Source: Sphingomonadales bacterium (lineage in GTDB: Bacteria; Pseudomonadota; Alphaproteobacteria; Sphingomonadales; Sphingomonadaceae). Taken from it: a stretch of 64,000 bases of DNA. Positions 25,207-34,550 of the stretch are shown one piece after another (within the stretch, counting starts at the first letter, position 1; each line of letters opens with the position of its first letter). The position numbers and the translations under genes were made by a program. The stretch spans positions 29,047 through 93,046 of the forward strand of contig JAGWVC010000002.1 of assembly GCA_018971065.1 (NCBI GenBank), read 5' to 3'. Under the pieces are notes generated by a model. The model ran no database searches. It was not told where the DNA came from and saw only the letters and a list, made by a program, of their open reading frames with translations.

Positions 25207-26319
25207 ATGACGGGCCATCCGAATCCAGACCCGGCGGCAGCCGAAGCGCCCGGTTACGACCTCATCCACGCGCGCATCCTTCGCCATTTCCCGGAAGTCG
25301 TCACCGCGCTCGGCGGCAACCCGGGGGCGCTGCTCGCCGCGCAGGGCCTCACCCCCGAACAGTGCGATCATCCCAATGTCGTCACCTGCCGCCAGTGGAT
25401 CGCGGTGATGGACGCCGCCGCCACGGCGCTGTCCGCGCCCGATTTCGGCCTGCGCCTGGCCGAACGCCAGGGCGGCATCGGCGTCTATGGCCAGCTTGGC
25501 GGGGCCATGCGCAACGCCCGCAGCTTCGGCGACGCCTTGCGCTATGTCGCCACGCACAACGCCGCGCACAGCCTTGCCGCGCGCGTCTGGATGGGGGCCA
25601 CCGCCTCGGGCGGCCATGTGTTCATGGGCCATGATCTGCTTGTCGCCGGGGTTCCCGGCCGCGCCCAGGCGATCGAACAGGTGCTGCTCGGCGGCCAGCT
25701 CGGCGCCCGCTTCCTCACGGCTGACAAGGCCGGCGCCCGCCGCGTCCATTTCCGCCATCGCGCGCTGTCCGATCCGGCGGTCTACCGCCGTCATTTCGGC
25801 TGCGACGTCCGCTTCTGCCGCAACGAGGACGGCATCGCCTTCGAGGCCGCCGCGCTCGATTGCCCGATCGTCGATGCCGACGAGGCCGCCTTCCGCCACA
25901 TCGCCGCCGGGATTGAGCGCCGCTTCGGGCAAGAGCGGCCACCGTTCCACGCCGTCGTGCGCGGCGTGGTCATGCAGCGCCTTGGCGCCGGGCCGTGCAG
26001 CAATGCCGATGTCGGCGCCGCGCTGGGCCTGCACCCGCGCACGCTGCTGCGCCGCCTGCGCGATGAAGGCACCACCTTCCAGCGCATCAAGGATGAGGTC
26101 CGTCTCGATCTCATGGCGTATTACCTGCGCGAGACCGATCTCGATTTCAGCCGCATCTCCGAAAAGCTCGGCTTCACCGAACAGTCGGTGATGTCGCGCT
26201 TCGCGCGCACCCGCACCGGCCATTCCCCCAGCGAACTGCGCGCCCGCCCGTCCGCCGTCATGCCGTCAGAATATCAGCCACCCGCTTCGCCAGCATGTCC
26301 ATCGCGAACGGCTTGGTGA
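25207..26319 (+). CDS. AraC family transcriptional regulator
   Basis: A 370-residue AraC regulator with an N-terminal Arabinose_bd-like domain of the OruR/ArgR type (LAERQGGIGVYGQLGGAMRN) and a C-terminal double helix-turn-helix (DVGAALGLHPRTLLRRLRDEG and ISEKLGFTEQSVMSRFARTRTG). The ATG at 25207 is chosen; the frame continues upstream but the extra 94 residues look random and cover the terminator hairpin. A TTGACA at 25170 may be its promoter. It is divergent from the acyltransferase-ThiF operon and could control it. The tail overlaps the convergent kinase gene by 62 bp. Confidence 0.85.
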   Translation: MTGHPNPDPAAAEAPGYDLIHARILRHFPEVVTALGGNPGALLAAQGLTPEQCDHPNVVTCRQWIAVMDAAATALSAPDFGLRLAERQGGIGVYGQLGGAMRNARSFGDALRYVATHNAAHSLAARVWMGATASGGHVFMGHDLLVAGVPGRAQAIEQVLLGGQLGARFLTADKAGARRVHFRHRALSDPAVYRRHFGCDVRFCRNEDGIAFEAAALDCPIVDADEAAFRHIAAGIERRFGQERPPFHAVVRGVVMQRLGAGPCSNADVGAALGLHPRTLLRRLRDEGTTFQRIKDEVRLDLMAYYLRETDLDFSRISEKLGFTEQSVMSRFARTRTGHSPSELRARPSAVMPSEYQPPASPACPSRTAW

Positions 26320-29300
26320 TCATCGCCATCCCGGGGTCCAGGAAGCCCGAAGCGATCGCCGCGTTCTCGGCATAGCCGGTCATGAACATCACCTTCAGGT
26401 CCGGGCGCGCCACCCGCGCCGCATCGGCCAGTTGCCGCCCGTTCAGCCCGGGCAGCCCGATGTCGGTCAGCAACAGGTCGATCCGCTGCCCCGATTGCAG
26501 CACCTCCAGCCCTTTCGGCCCGTCGTTGGCCTCGATCACGCGATAGCCCAGCTCCTCCAGCACCTCGACGATCAACCCGCGCACCAGGAACTCGTCCTCC
26601 ACCACCAGCACCGTCTCGCCCTCGGCATGAACGCCCGGCGCCGGCACCGGCGCGTCGGTTTCCGGCGCATCGTCCCCGGCGATGTGGCGCGGCAGGTACA
26701 GGCGGATGGTCGAGCCAACCCCCAGCTCCGAATCGATCCGCGCAAACCCGCCCGATTGCCGTGCGAAACCATAGATCATCGACAGCCCCAGCCCGGTTCC
26801 CTGGCCGATCGGCTTGGTCGTGTAGAACGGCTCGAACGCGCGCTCGATCGTCTCGCGGCTCATGCCGGTGCCGCTGTCGGTCACCGCGATGCACACATAT
26901 TGCCCGGCGCGCAGTTCCCGGTCGCGCGCGGTATCGTGGCCGTCGATGTCGATGTTGGCGGTCTCGATCGCCAGCGCGCCGCCGCCGGGCATCGCGTCGC
27001 GCGCATTGATCGCCAGGTTCAGGATCGCGCTTTCAAGCTGGTTGGCGTCGCACAATGTCGGCCACAGCCCGCCCGCCAGCACCAGCCGCAACGCCATCGC
27101 CTCGCCCAGCGTGCGCCGCAGCAGGTCTTCCATCGATGCCACCAGCGGGTTTACCTTCAGCGGGCGCGGGTCCAGCGGCTGCCGGCGCGAGAATGCCAGC
27201 AGCCGGTGAGTCAGCGCCGCCGCGCGGTCGGCCGATGTGCGCACCGCGCCCAGCCAGCGCGGAATGTCGTCGGCGCGTCGTTCCTCCAGCCGCTGCGCGA
27301 TCATGTCCAGCCCGCCGACGATGCCCTGCAGCAGGTTGTTGAAATCGTGCGCGATACCGCCGGTCAACTGGCCCACCGCCTCCATCTTCTGGCTCTGGCG
27401 CAAGGCCTCCTCGATCCCGCGCTGGTCGGTCACGTCGCGCCCCACGCCATGCACGCGGCTGCCGTCGCCCACCGCGGTCCAGGCCATCAGCCGATAATCG
27501 CCGTCGCGCGTGCGATAGCGGTTCTCGAAAGTCTGCGACGTTGCCCCGTTAGTCACCCGCGCGAACTCGGCCATTGTCCCGTCGCGGTCCTCGGGATGGA
27601 CGAAATCGCCCAGCAGGCGGCCGATCATCTCGCTCTCGGGCCAGCCCAGCAGCCGCTCGCCCGACGGGTTGATCGCGGTGATCCGCCCCGCATGGTCGCA
27701 CACCAGCATCAGGTCCTGGCTCATCGTCCACAGCCGGTCGCGGTCGCGCGCGCTGGCTTCCTCGGCGCGCTTCTGCGCCTCGATCTCGGTGTTGGTACCC
27801 ACCCAGGCGGTGGTATCGGCGCCCGCCTCCAGCAACGGCACCGCGCGCGCCAGATGCCAGCGATAGACCCCCGCCGCGTCGCGAATGCGGAACTCGGCCT
27901 CATAGGTGCGCCCGCCGGCCACGGCCTGGGTCCATCGCGCGATCGCGCGGGGCAGGTCGTCGGGATGAAGCACATGCCGCCAGCCGTCGCCCAGCAGCGA
28001 CCCCGGCGCCAGCCCGCAATAGGCATAAGCCTGGTCGTTGAACCAGTCCAGCGACCCGTCCGCGCGCGCGGTCCACACCTGGTTCGGCATGTTCTGCGCC
28101 AGCGCGCTGAACTTCGCCTCGCTGCGCGCCAGCGCCAGGCGGATGCGGTCGCGGTCGGTCACGTCCTGCACCACGCCGATCAGCCGCACCGGCGCGCCAT
28201 CGGCGTCGAATTCGTACTCGGCCTTGCGCGCGATCGTGCGCTCCTCGCCATCGTCGGCGCGGCGTATCCGGTATTCCACGTCCAGCGTCGCCGTCCCCTG
28301 CAGCCGCCGCGCCGCGTTCGAAACCACCGCGCGGTCCGGCCCGATTACCAGATCCTCGATCACCTGCGCGGGCATGTCATGGCACGGCCCCAGCCCGAAT
28401 ATGCGCGAGAATTCGTCAGTCCCGGTCAGCGTGTCGGTGCGCACGTCGATCGCGAACAGCCCGATGCCGCCCGCCGCCTGCGCCCGCCGCAACTGCGCCT
28501 CGCTGCGCCGCAGCGCATCTTCGGCACCCACCCGCTGGATATGCGCCCACGATCGCTCGGTCACTTCGGCAATCACGCCCAGTTCGTACTCGCTCCAGCG
28601 ATGCGCTGTCCGGTGATGAATCGCCATCAGCGCCACCAGCCGCCCCTGCCGCAGCAGCGGCATGCACAGGCTGGCGCCGATGCCCAGTTCGCGATAGGCC
28701 TGCGCCGCTTCCAGCGCCAGTTCGCCCTGGCAATCGGCGATGATCAGCGGCCGCCCGGCCTTCAGCTCCGCCACCGCGCGCGCCCCGAAGCTCGCCAGCC
28801 GGTAATGGCCGACGATCGACTGCGTATCGCGCTCCTGCCAGTCGCCCCGGATGGTCAGCCCGTCCTCGTCCTCGTCCATGTCCGACCAGGCGCAGTTCGA
28901 ACAGCCCAGGTGCTCGCCGGTCATCCGCGTGATCGTTGCCAGGATCGCGTCGGCATCGCGTTCGCCCGATACCGCGCGCGACATCGCGTCCAGGAACCGC
29001 AGCCGGGTCTCGCTGCCTTCCAGCGCCAGGCGGTTGCGCCGCGCCTCGGTGGTCTCGACAACCACCGCCAGCACCCCGGCGGGGCAGCCGTCATCGCCGC
29101 GCACCGGAGCGTAATCCAGGTTCAGGAACACCTGCTCGGGCCGTCCGTCGCGGTACAGCGTCAGCTCGTGGTCCTTGTAGCTCAGCGTGTTCCCGGCCAG
29201 CCCCACCCGCATCACGTTGTCGTTGAAGTCGGCAACCTCCTCCCAGCCCTCGCGCACCAGCGATCCCAGCAGTCGGCTTTCACGCCCCCCGGCAAACACC

Positions 29301-29536
29301 GCATAGGCGTCGTTGTAGACCATCACCCCGGCCTCGCCCCACAACAGCACCATCGGCACCGGGCTGGACAGCATCAGGCTGACGGTATGGCGTAGCACCG
29401 GCGGCCAGGCGTCGATCGGCCCGATCGGCGTCGCCGCCCAGTCGAACCCGGCAATGCGCCGCGCCATCTCGCCGCCGCCTTCCAGAAACGCGGGATCGTT
29501 GCCGCCCTCGAAAGCCAGATCCGCCCGCTCCCCCAT
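26258..29536 (-). CDS. Multi-PAS/GAF hybrid sensor histidine kinase with receiver
   Basis: A 1092-residue soluble kinase. The likely order is PAS (about 30-165), GAF (about 180-330), three PAS domains (about 350-700), HisKA ([14 protein letters not shown]), HATPase ([27 protein letters not shown]), then a receiver ([10 protein letters not shown], Asp in [17 protein letters not shown]). No transmembrane helices were seen, so it senses a cytoplasmic or light/redox cue; the first PAS-GAF pair could bind a cofactor but no chromophore cysteine is evident. The ATG at 29536 has GAGGA upstream. It lies alone, divergent from dapD. Confidence 0.88.
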   Translation of the reverse strand: MGERADLAFEGGNDPAFLEGGGEMARRIAGFDWAATPIGPIDAWPPVLRHTVSLMLSSPVPMVLLWGEAGVMVYNDAYAVFAGGRESRLLGSLVREGWEEVADFNDNVMRVGLAGNTLSYKDHELTLYRDGRPEQVFLNLDYAPVRGDDGCPAGVLAVVVETTEARRNRLALEGSETRLRFLDAMSRAVSGERDADAILATITRMTGEHLGCSNCAWSDMDEDEDGLTIRGDWQERDTQSIVGHYRLASFGARAVAELKAGRPLIIADCQGELALEAAQAYRELGIGASLCMPLLRQGRLVALMAIHHRTAHRWSEYELGVIAEVTERSWAHIQRVGAEDALRRSEAQLRRAQAAGGIGLFAIDVRTDTLTGTDEFSRIFGLGPCHDMPAQVIEDLVIGPDRAVVSNAARRLQGTATLDVEYRIRRADDGEERTIARKAEYEFDADGAPVRLIGVVQDVTDRDRIRLALARSEAKFSALAQNMPNQVWTARADGSLDWFNDQAYAYCGLAPGSLLGDGWRHVLHPDDLPRAIARWTQAVAGGRTYEAEFRIRDAAGVYRWHLARAVPLLEAGADTTAWVGTNTEIEAQKRAEEASARDRDRLWTMSQDLMLVCDHAGRITAINPSGERLLGWPESEMIGRLLGDFVHPEDRDGTMAEFARVTNGATSQTFENRYRTRDGDYRLMAWTAVGDGSRVHGVGRDVTDQRGIEEALRQSQKMEAVGQLTGGIAHDFNNLLQGIVGGLDMIAQRLEERRADDIPRWLGAVRTSADRAAALTHRLLAFSRRQPLDPRPLKVNPLVASMEDLLRRTLGEAMALRLVLAGGLWPTLCDANQLESAILNLAINARDAMPGGGALAIETANIDIDGHDTARDRELRAGQYVCIAVTDSGTGMSRETIERAFEPFYTTKPIGQGTGLGLSMIYGFARQSGGFARIDSELGVGSTIRLYLPRHIAGDDAPETDAPVPAPGVHAEGETVLVVEDEFLVRGLIVEVLEELGYRVIEANDGPKGLEVLQSGQRIDLLLTDIGLPGLNGRQLADAARVARPDLKVMFMTGYAENAAIASGFLDPGMAMITKPFAMDMLAKRVADILTA

Positions 29537-29697
29537 GCCAGTTCCTCGATTTTCGTTCTCAGGCGCCGCCGACACCATCCCGCATCAACGAACCCACGAT
29601 TGCATGATCCGTTCCCGTTGGCCGTTCCCGCTTGTCGCGCCGGGCGGCTCGGGCTAGGCGCGCTCGCGAAACGCCAGACCGCACAGGAACCGATTCC

Positions 29698-30534
29698 ATG
29701 TCCAGCCTTGAAGCCCAGATCGAAGCCGCCTTCGAAGCCCGCGACAGCGTCACCCCGGCCAGCGCCGATGTCCGCGCGATCGTCGATGCCGCGCTCGACA
29801 GCCTCGATTCGGGTGCCGCCCGCGTGGCCGAGCCGGACGGGCAGGGCGGCTGGAAGGTCAACCAGTGGCTCAAGAAGGCGGTGCTGCTCTCGTTCCGCCT
29901 GAACGACAACGGCGTCATGGAGTATGGTTCGGCCGGCGCCCCCGCGTTCGACAAGGTGCCGCTGAAGTTCGCCGGCTGGGACGAAGCCCGCTTCCGCGCC
30001 GCCGGCATCCGCGTCGTCCCCGGTGCCGTCGTCCGCCGCAGCGCGTTCATTGCAAAGGGTGCGGTGCTGATGCCCAGCTTCGTCAACCTCGGCGCTTATG
30101 TCGGCGAAGGCACGATGGTCGATACCTGGGCCACCGTCGGCTCGTGCGCGCAGATCGGGAAAAACGTCCACATCTCGGGCGGCGCCGGCATCGGCGGCGT
30201 GCTGGAACCGCTTCAGGCCAACCCGGTGGTGATCGAGGACGGCTGTTTCATCGGCGCCCGCTCCGAAGTCGCCGAAGGCGTCATCGTCGGCACCGGCGCG
30301 GTGCTGTCGATGGGCGTGTTCATCGGCGCGTCCACCAAGATCGTCGATCGCGCCACCGGCGAAGTCCACATCGGCAAGGTTCCGCCCTACTCGGTGGTCG
30401 TCCCCGGCTCGCTCCCCGGCAAGCCCCTGCCCGACGGCACCCCCGGCCCGTCGCTGTACTGCGCGGTCATCGTCAAGACGGTGGACGCGCAGACCCGCTC
30501 GAAGACCGGCGTCAACGAATTGCTCCGCGACTGA
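29698..30534 (+). CDS. dapD: 2,3,4,5-tetrahydropyridine-2,6-dicarboxylate N-succinyltransferase
   Basis: A 278-residue DapD of normal length. A left-handed beta-helix is visible as hexapeptide-like repeats in the middle ([58 protein letters not shown]). It succinylates tetrahydrodipicolinate in the lysine/meso-DAP pathway. dapE lies 4 kb downstream, so both succinyl-branch steps are in the window. The ATG at 29698 gives [15 protein letters not shown]. The stop runs directly into a nested hairpin repeat. Confidence 0.95.
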   Translation: MSSLEAQIEAAFEARDSVTPASADVRAIVDAALDSLDSGAARVAEPDGQGGWKVNQWLKKAVLLSFRLNDNGVMEYGSAGAPAFDKVPLKFAGWDEARFRAAGIRVVPGAVVRRSAFIAKGAVLMPSFVNLGAYVGEGTMVDTWATVGSCAQIGKNVHISGGAGIGGVLEPLQANPVVIEDGCFIGARSEVAEGVIVGTGAVLSMGVFIGASTKIVDRATGEVHIGKVPPYSVVVPGSLPGKPLPDGTPGPSLYCAVIVKTVDAQTRSKTGVNELLRD

Positions 30535-30577
30535 GCATTTCCAAGCCGGATGGTACATCCGGCGGCTCGGGAAATGC
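30535..30577. repeat. Nested inverted repeat downstream of dapD
   Basis: An outer stem GCATTTCC/GGAAATGC encloses a second stem GCCGGATG-GTA-CATCCGGC. It begins at the first base after the dapD stop. The architecture matches the element after astB (40594-40639), so both probably belong to the short palindromic repeats common in alphaproteobacteria. It could also act as an mRNA-stabilising or terminating structure. Confidence 0.65.
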
Positions 30578-30596
30578 GACCGCCAAGGACTCGCGC

Positions 30597-30622
30597 GGAA
30601 CTTCCCGCCCGTTTCAAACGTA
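30597..30622 (+). promoter_or_regulatory. Weak EcfG-like promoter before small membrane protein gene
   Basis: GGAAC, 17 bases, CGTA: one mismatch in the -10 box and a spacer of 17. It is 42 bp upstream of the ATG at 30664. Without knowing the background frequency this is only suggestive. Confidence 0.3.
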
Positions 30623-30663
30623 GACTCCGTGAACCGCCCCCCGGGGCCTCACGGAGAACCGCC

Positions 30664-30873
30664 ATGCAACGCCACGGCAACGAAATCCACGTCGATCCGC
30701 AGCAAGCGCGCGCCGCCACCGGCCCGCGCTCGATGCGCACGGTGCTGATCGTCAGCCTCGCGCTGGTGGTGTTCGCGTTCGCGGTGGTGTGGGTGGCAAA
30801 GGGGCGCGGCGCCGCCGACGTCACCGATCCCACCCGGCAGGTCGCGCCCACCGCCCCGGCCAACGGCGGCTGA
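30664..30873 (+). CDS. Small single-pass membrane protein
   Basis: A 69-residue protein with one central hydrophobic helix (TVLIVSLALVVFAFAVVWVA) and a Pro/Ala/Thr-rich tail. A GGAG lies just before the start (CACGGAGAACCGCC). There is no recognisable domain; the function is unknown. A weak EcfG-like promoter precedes it. Confidence 0.65.
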   Translation: MQRHGNEIHVDPQQARAATGPRSMRTVLIVSLALVVFAFAVVWVAKGRGAADVTDPTRQVAPTAPANGG

Positions 30874-30945
30874 CCTGTCGCGCTGCTTGGCATCGCCGCA
30901 ATTGATGCCTAGGCTGATGTTCCTCGCTCCGGGAGCCCCGCTCGC

Positions 30946-31407
30946 ATGAATGCCGATGGCAATCTGATCGCCGATTCCGGCATCCGGCCGCCGCCGGACG
31001 GGCTGCAGCGCTTTCATGAGGCGCAGAACGGCACCTGGCTGCGCGCGCTCACCGAAATCCGCCAGGGCGCCAAGCGCAGCCACTGGATGTGGTTCATCTT
31101 CCCCCAGCTCGCCGGTCTCGGCGAAAGCCCGATGTCGCAATTCTACGCCATCGCCGACATGGCCGAGGCGCGCGCCTTCCTCGCCGACGAAATCCTCGCC
31201 GAACGGCTGGCCGATTGCACCGACGCCGTGCTCGCCTGGGCCGGCGAACGCTCGATCGGCGCGCTGTTCGGCGCGGTCGATGCCATCAAGTTCGCCAGCT
31301 CGATGACCCTGTTCGAAGCCGCCGGCGGCAGCCGTCGCCACGCCCGCGCGCTGGATGCGTTTTTCGGCGGCCGCCGTGATACGCGCACTCTCGACCTGCT
31401 GCGCTGA
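30946..31407 (+). CDS. DUF1810 family protein
   Basis: A 153-residue protein with the DUF1810 signature: LQRFHEAQNGTWLRALTEI, then SHWMWFIFPQLAGLGESP and FGAVDAIKFASSMTLFE. The family is of unknown function and small and soluble. It precedes the ion channel gene by 18 bp and may be co-transcribed with it. Confidence 0.87.
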   Translation: MNADGNLIADSGIRPPPDGLQRFHEAQNGTWLRALTEIRQGAKRSHWMWFIFPQLAGLGESPMSQFYAIADMAEARAFLADEILAERLADCTDAVLAWAGERSIGALFGAVDAIKFASSMTLFEAAGGSRRHARALDAFFGGRRDTRTLDLLR

Positions 31408-31425
31408 TCCGGGCATGACGGCCCC

Positions 31426-31866
31426 ATGCAGGGGCAGCAACTCATCGTCGAATTCGTGGTCTCGGCCGCGCTGGTCGTGGTCTGCGTGATGATCCACTTC
31501 GTCGGCCTGTTCAGCCTCACCCGCGCCCTGCGCAGCGAAGTCAGCATCGAACGCCTGCGCCAGATCCGGCCGCTGTCGCCGCGCGGCGCGCTGTTCACGC
31601 TGTTCATCGTCATCGCCATCATCTCGCTGCACGGCATCGAGATATGGACGTTCGCCGGGGTCTACATCGCCACCGGCGCGGTGCCCGACCTCGAAAGCGC
31701 GCTGTACTTCTCCACCATTTCCTATTCGACGGTGGGCTACAACGATACCCACATCCTGCCCGCGTGGCGGCTGCTCGGTGCGTTCGAAAGCATCCTCGGC
31801 ATCATCCTGCTCGGCTGGTCCACCTCGTTCTTCTTCCGGATGCTGGGCCGCATCGACGCCCATTGA
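31426..31866 (+). CDS. Two-helix potassium-channel-like protein
   Basis: A 146-residue membrane protein with an N-terminal helix, a second long helix, a pore loop ALYFSTISYSTVGYND and a final helix. This fits the ion channel (Ion_trans_2) family. The selectivity filter reads TVGYND where the canonical one is TVGYGD, so the last glycine is replaced by asparagine. Tetramer formation and potassium selectivity are inferred from the family. Confidence 0.75.
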   Translation: MQGQQLIVEFVVSAALVVVCVMIHFVGLFSLTRALRSEVSIERLRQIRPLSPRGALFTLFIVIAIISLHGIEIWTFAGVYIATGAVPDLESALYFSTISYSTVGYNDTHILPAWRLLGAFESILGIILLGWSTSFFFRMLGRIDAH

Positions 31867-32020
31867 CCGGGCAACCTATCGGTCCAACCGATGGCTCCCT
31901 TGCGAATTTCGCCACTTCCCCGGCGGCTCGTCGCTTGCCATCACGGCGTCGAAGCCTCCTGCGACTCGGCCCCCCACACGGACCGTGGCTGGCGAATCCA
32001 ACCCGCAGGAGAGCCATACC

Positions 32021-33214
32021 ATGAGCATCACCACCACCGATCGCCCGCAGTCGGCGATCAAGGTCATCGACGCCGACACCCACATCACCGAACCGCACGA
32101 TCTGTGGATCAAGCGGGCCCCCGCCGCGCTGCGCGATCGCGTGCCCCAGGTGAAGACCATCAACGGCACCCGCTCGTGGGTGATCGACGGCGACAAGTGC
32201 ATCGGCTTCAACGCCCACCCCAACAGCGCCATCCTGAAGAACGGTTCCAAGGTCCGCGTTCTCCAGGATTTCCTCGGCTTGCAATACGAGGATGTCCACG
32301 CCGGTTCGTCCAGCATCCGCGAACGCCTCCAGGTCATGGATGCCACCGGCATCTGGGCGCAGATCGTCTATCCCAACATCCTCGGCTTCGGTGGCCAGGA
32401 AGCCGCGAAGGTCGATCCCGCGCTGCGGCTCGCCTGCGTGCAGATCTACAATGACGCGATGGCCGAAATGCAGGAGGAATCGGGCGGCCGGTTCCTGCCG
32501 ATGGCGCTGCTGCCGTGGTGGGACGTGCGCGAAGCGGTGAAGGAAACCGCGCGCTGCGAGGCGATGGGCCTGCGCGGCATCAACATCAATTCCGATCCGC
32601 ATACGGTGAAGGGCGATGACGGCCAGCACCTGCCCGATCTTGGCCACCCGCACTGGGACCCGCTGTGGGAAGTCTGCGAAGGGCTGAACCTGCCGGTCAA
32701 CTTCCACATCGGCGCGTCGGAACAGTCGATCGACTGGATGGGCCAACAGGGCTGGCCGTCGCTGCCGCGCGAACTGCGCTCGGGGCTGTCCGGCTCGATG
32801 ATGTTCTTCGCCAACAGCCGCGTGATGGGCAACATCATCTATTCGGGCCTGCTCGATCGCTTCCCGAAGCTGCCATTCGTCTCGGTCGAGAGCGGCGTGG
32901 GCTGGGTGCCGTTCCTGCTCGAATCGCTCGACTACCAGCTCGTCGAGATCGCCGAGGGCCGCAGCTTCCACAAGAAGCCCAGCGAGTATTTCAAGAGCAA
33001 CTTCCACGCCTGCTTCTGGTTCGAACAGGACGACATCGGCCACACCCTGCGCCGCGCCGGCATCGACAACGTGCTGTTCATGACCGATTTCCCGCACCCC
33101 ACCGGGCTATACCCGATCGAGAACCTGGAAAGCCGCCTCGGCGACCTCAACGCTGCCGAACGCGCCAAGGTCCTCAGCGGCAACGCCGCGAAGCTCTACG
33201 GCATCGATCTGTAA
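32021..33214 (+). CDS. Amidohydrolase_2 family protein (ACMSD-like)
   Basis: A 397-residue TIM-barrel metal-dependent hydrolase or decarboxylase. The beta-1 metal motif appears as VIDADTHITEP (a D-x-H rather than H-x-H arrangement), with VNFHIGAS in the middle and FMTDFPHPTG near the end holding the catalytic aspartate. AGGAGAG precedes the ATG. Such proteins often act on aromatic acids or lactones in catabolism. The substrate is unknown and the gene stands apart from the catabolic cluster at 41-64 kb. Confidence 0.8.
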   Translation: MSITTTDRPQSAIKVIDADTHITEPHDLWIKRAPAALRDRVPQVKTINGTRSWVIDGDKCIGFNAHPNSAILKNGSKVRVLQDFLGLQYEDVHAGSSSIRERLQVMDATGIWAQIVYPNILGFGGQEAAKVDPALRLACVQIYNDAMAEMQEESGGRFLPMALLPWWDVREAVKETARCEAMGLRGININSDPHTVKGDDGQHLPDLGHPHWDPLWEVCEGLNLPVNFHIGASEQSIDWMGQQGWPSLPRELRSGLSGSMMFFANSRVMGNIIYSGLLDRFPKLPFVSVESGVGWVPFLLESLDYQLVEIAEGRSFHKKPSEYFKSNFHACFWFEQDDIGHTLRRAGIDNVLFMTDFPHPTGLYPIENLESRLGDLNAAERAKVLSGNAAKLYGIDL

Positions 33215-33237
33215 CGGCAGCATTGCCTCAAGAATCC

Positions 33238-33264
33238 GTCCGTCCTGAGCTTGTCGAAGGACTG
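33238..33264. repeat. Short palindromic repeat of sphingomonad type
   Basis: GTCCGTCCTGAGCTTGTCGA continues into AGGACTG. Elements with the core TCCTGAGCTTGTCGAAGGA are, from general knowledge, scattered in many copies through sphingomonad genomes between genes. It forms a small hairpin (GTCCT/AGGAC). Only one copy is in this window. Confidence 0.6.
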
Positions 33265-33334
33265 TTTTTCACTTCGCGGCAGCCACAGCCGCACAATTGG
33301 CAAGCAGGGGGCGGGGGGCCAAATCCCCGCCCCC

Positions 33335-33964
33335 TCAACCCAGCAGGCTCCCCGCCAGCCACAGCCCGGCGCCCGCCATCAGCAGCGCCATCGCGCGTTG
33401 CAGCGTGCGGACATAGCCCGAGCGCGCCAGCCATTCCTGCCCCCGGCTGGCCGCGCCGACGATCATCAGATGAATCGCCGTGGCAATGCCCACGCTCACC
33501 CCGGCCAGCAGCATCGCCAGCCCCAGCGACGGCGCCCGCCCGTGAAGGAACGGCGGCACCACCGCCACGAAGAACAGCACCGATTTCGGGTTGAACACGT
33601 TGATCATCAGCCCGGCGGCGAAGGTCGCCCCGGCCCCGGCAAACCGCTGCGGCGCCTGCCCGGCGATCGCGTCGCGCGATTCACGCCAGGTCGAAACCGC
33701 CAGCCACAGCATCACCAGCGCGCCGGCGCCGCGCATACCGGCCTGCCAGCCCGGCTCCTCCAGCAGCAGCGCCGCCACCCCCATCGCGCCCAGCAGGGAA
33801 TTGAGCGTCAATCCGATGGCGATACCGACCACGGCGGCCAGCCCGGCCACGCGCCCCTGGATCGCGCTGACCCCGGCCAGCCAGCCCATGTTCGGCCCCG
33901 GCGTGATCTCCAGCAACAGCACCGCCAGCACGAATCCGATGAAATCGGCAAGATGCATGGTCAT
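33335..33964 (-). CDS. LysE family amino-acid exporter
   Basis: A 209-residue protein with six hydrophobic segments and the LysE/RhtB motif EITPGPNMGWLAG near the N-terminus plus NPKSVLFFVAVVPPF. It exports amino acids or derivatives. It is 5 bp downstream of the cupin gene in the same direction. ATG codons at 33964 and 33958 are both possible starts. Confidence 0.87.
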   Translation of the reverse strand: MTMHLADFIGFVLAVLLLEITPGPNMGWLAGVSAIQGRVAGLAAVVGIAIGLTLNSLLGAMGVAALLLEEPGWQAGMRGAGALVMLWLAVSTWRESRDAIAGQAPQRFAGAGATFAAGLMINVFNPKSVLFFVAVVPPFLHGRAPSLGLAMLLAGVSVGIATAIHLMIVGAASRGQEWLARSGYVRTLQRAMALLMAGAGLWLAGSLLG

Positions 33965-33969
33965 TCGGG

Positions 33970-34428
33970 TTACTGCTTCTCCGGATAGGGCGTTCCGTCC
34001 CTGTGAACATAGCGGTCATCGGCGGTGAACAGCATGTCGATATCGGAATAGCCGCCGCCGGTCCGCGCCCCCGCGCTCACCGCCACAAACACACAGGGCG
34101 CATCGCTCTCGTTAATCAGGTGATGCCCGTCGCGCACCCCCGCCGCCCAGGTGGCGATGTCACCGGCGCGCAGCACCGTGCGGCCGCCGTCCTCCACCAG
34201 CACCGCCTCGCCCGCCAGCATCACCACCAGCTCGTCCTCGCCGTCATGCCAGTGCCGCTGCGATGACCACGCCCCCGGCTCCAGCGTGACATGGCACGCG
34301 CCCAGATGGGAAAACCCCGCCACCGGCCCGATCCGCCGCTTCCACCGTCCTCCCACTTCGCGATCGAATGGCGCCGGATAACCGGTCACGGTGTTGGGCA
34401 CATGGTCATCGGGATTGAAACGCGGCAT
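33970..34428 (-). CDS. Cupin domain protein
   Basis: A 152-residue single-domain cupin. Metal ligands are seen in SSQRHWHDGEDELVVML (H-x-H with Glu) and in the second motif around DGHHLIN. AGGGAAG precedes the ATG at 34428. It may bind a metal and a small ligand or act as an isomerase or dioxygenase; the role is unknown. It is transcribed with the LysE exporter. Confidence 0.8.
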   Translation of the reverse strand: MPRFNPDDHVPNTVTGYPAPFDREVGGRWKRRIGPVAGFSHLGACHVTLEPGAWSSQRHWHDGEDELVVMLAGEAVLVEDGGRTVLRAGDIATWAAGVRDGHHLINESDAPCVFVAVSAGARTGGGYSDIDMLFTADDRYVHRDGTPYPEKQ

Positions 34429-34550
34429 CGCTACTTCCCTTGTCGCGGTGTTGGCGGGGGATTGCACGCTAACCGTTCCTTATCCGCACTTAAACCCCCG
34501 CTTGCCCCGCCCCCCTTGCTCCACCCTGCGCGCGGCGTTAGTCATGCGTG

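Noticed and set aside
26432..29395. 987-codon plus-strand ORF opposite the multi-PAS kinase
   Set aside because: Same shadow effect; the kinase motifs are on the minus strand.
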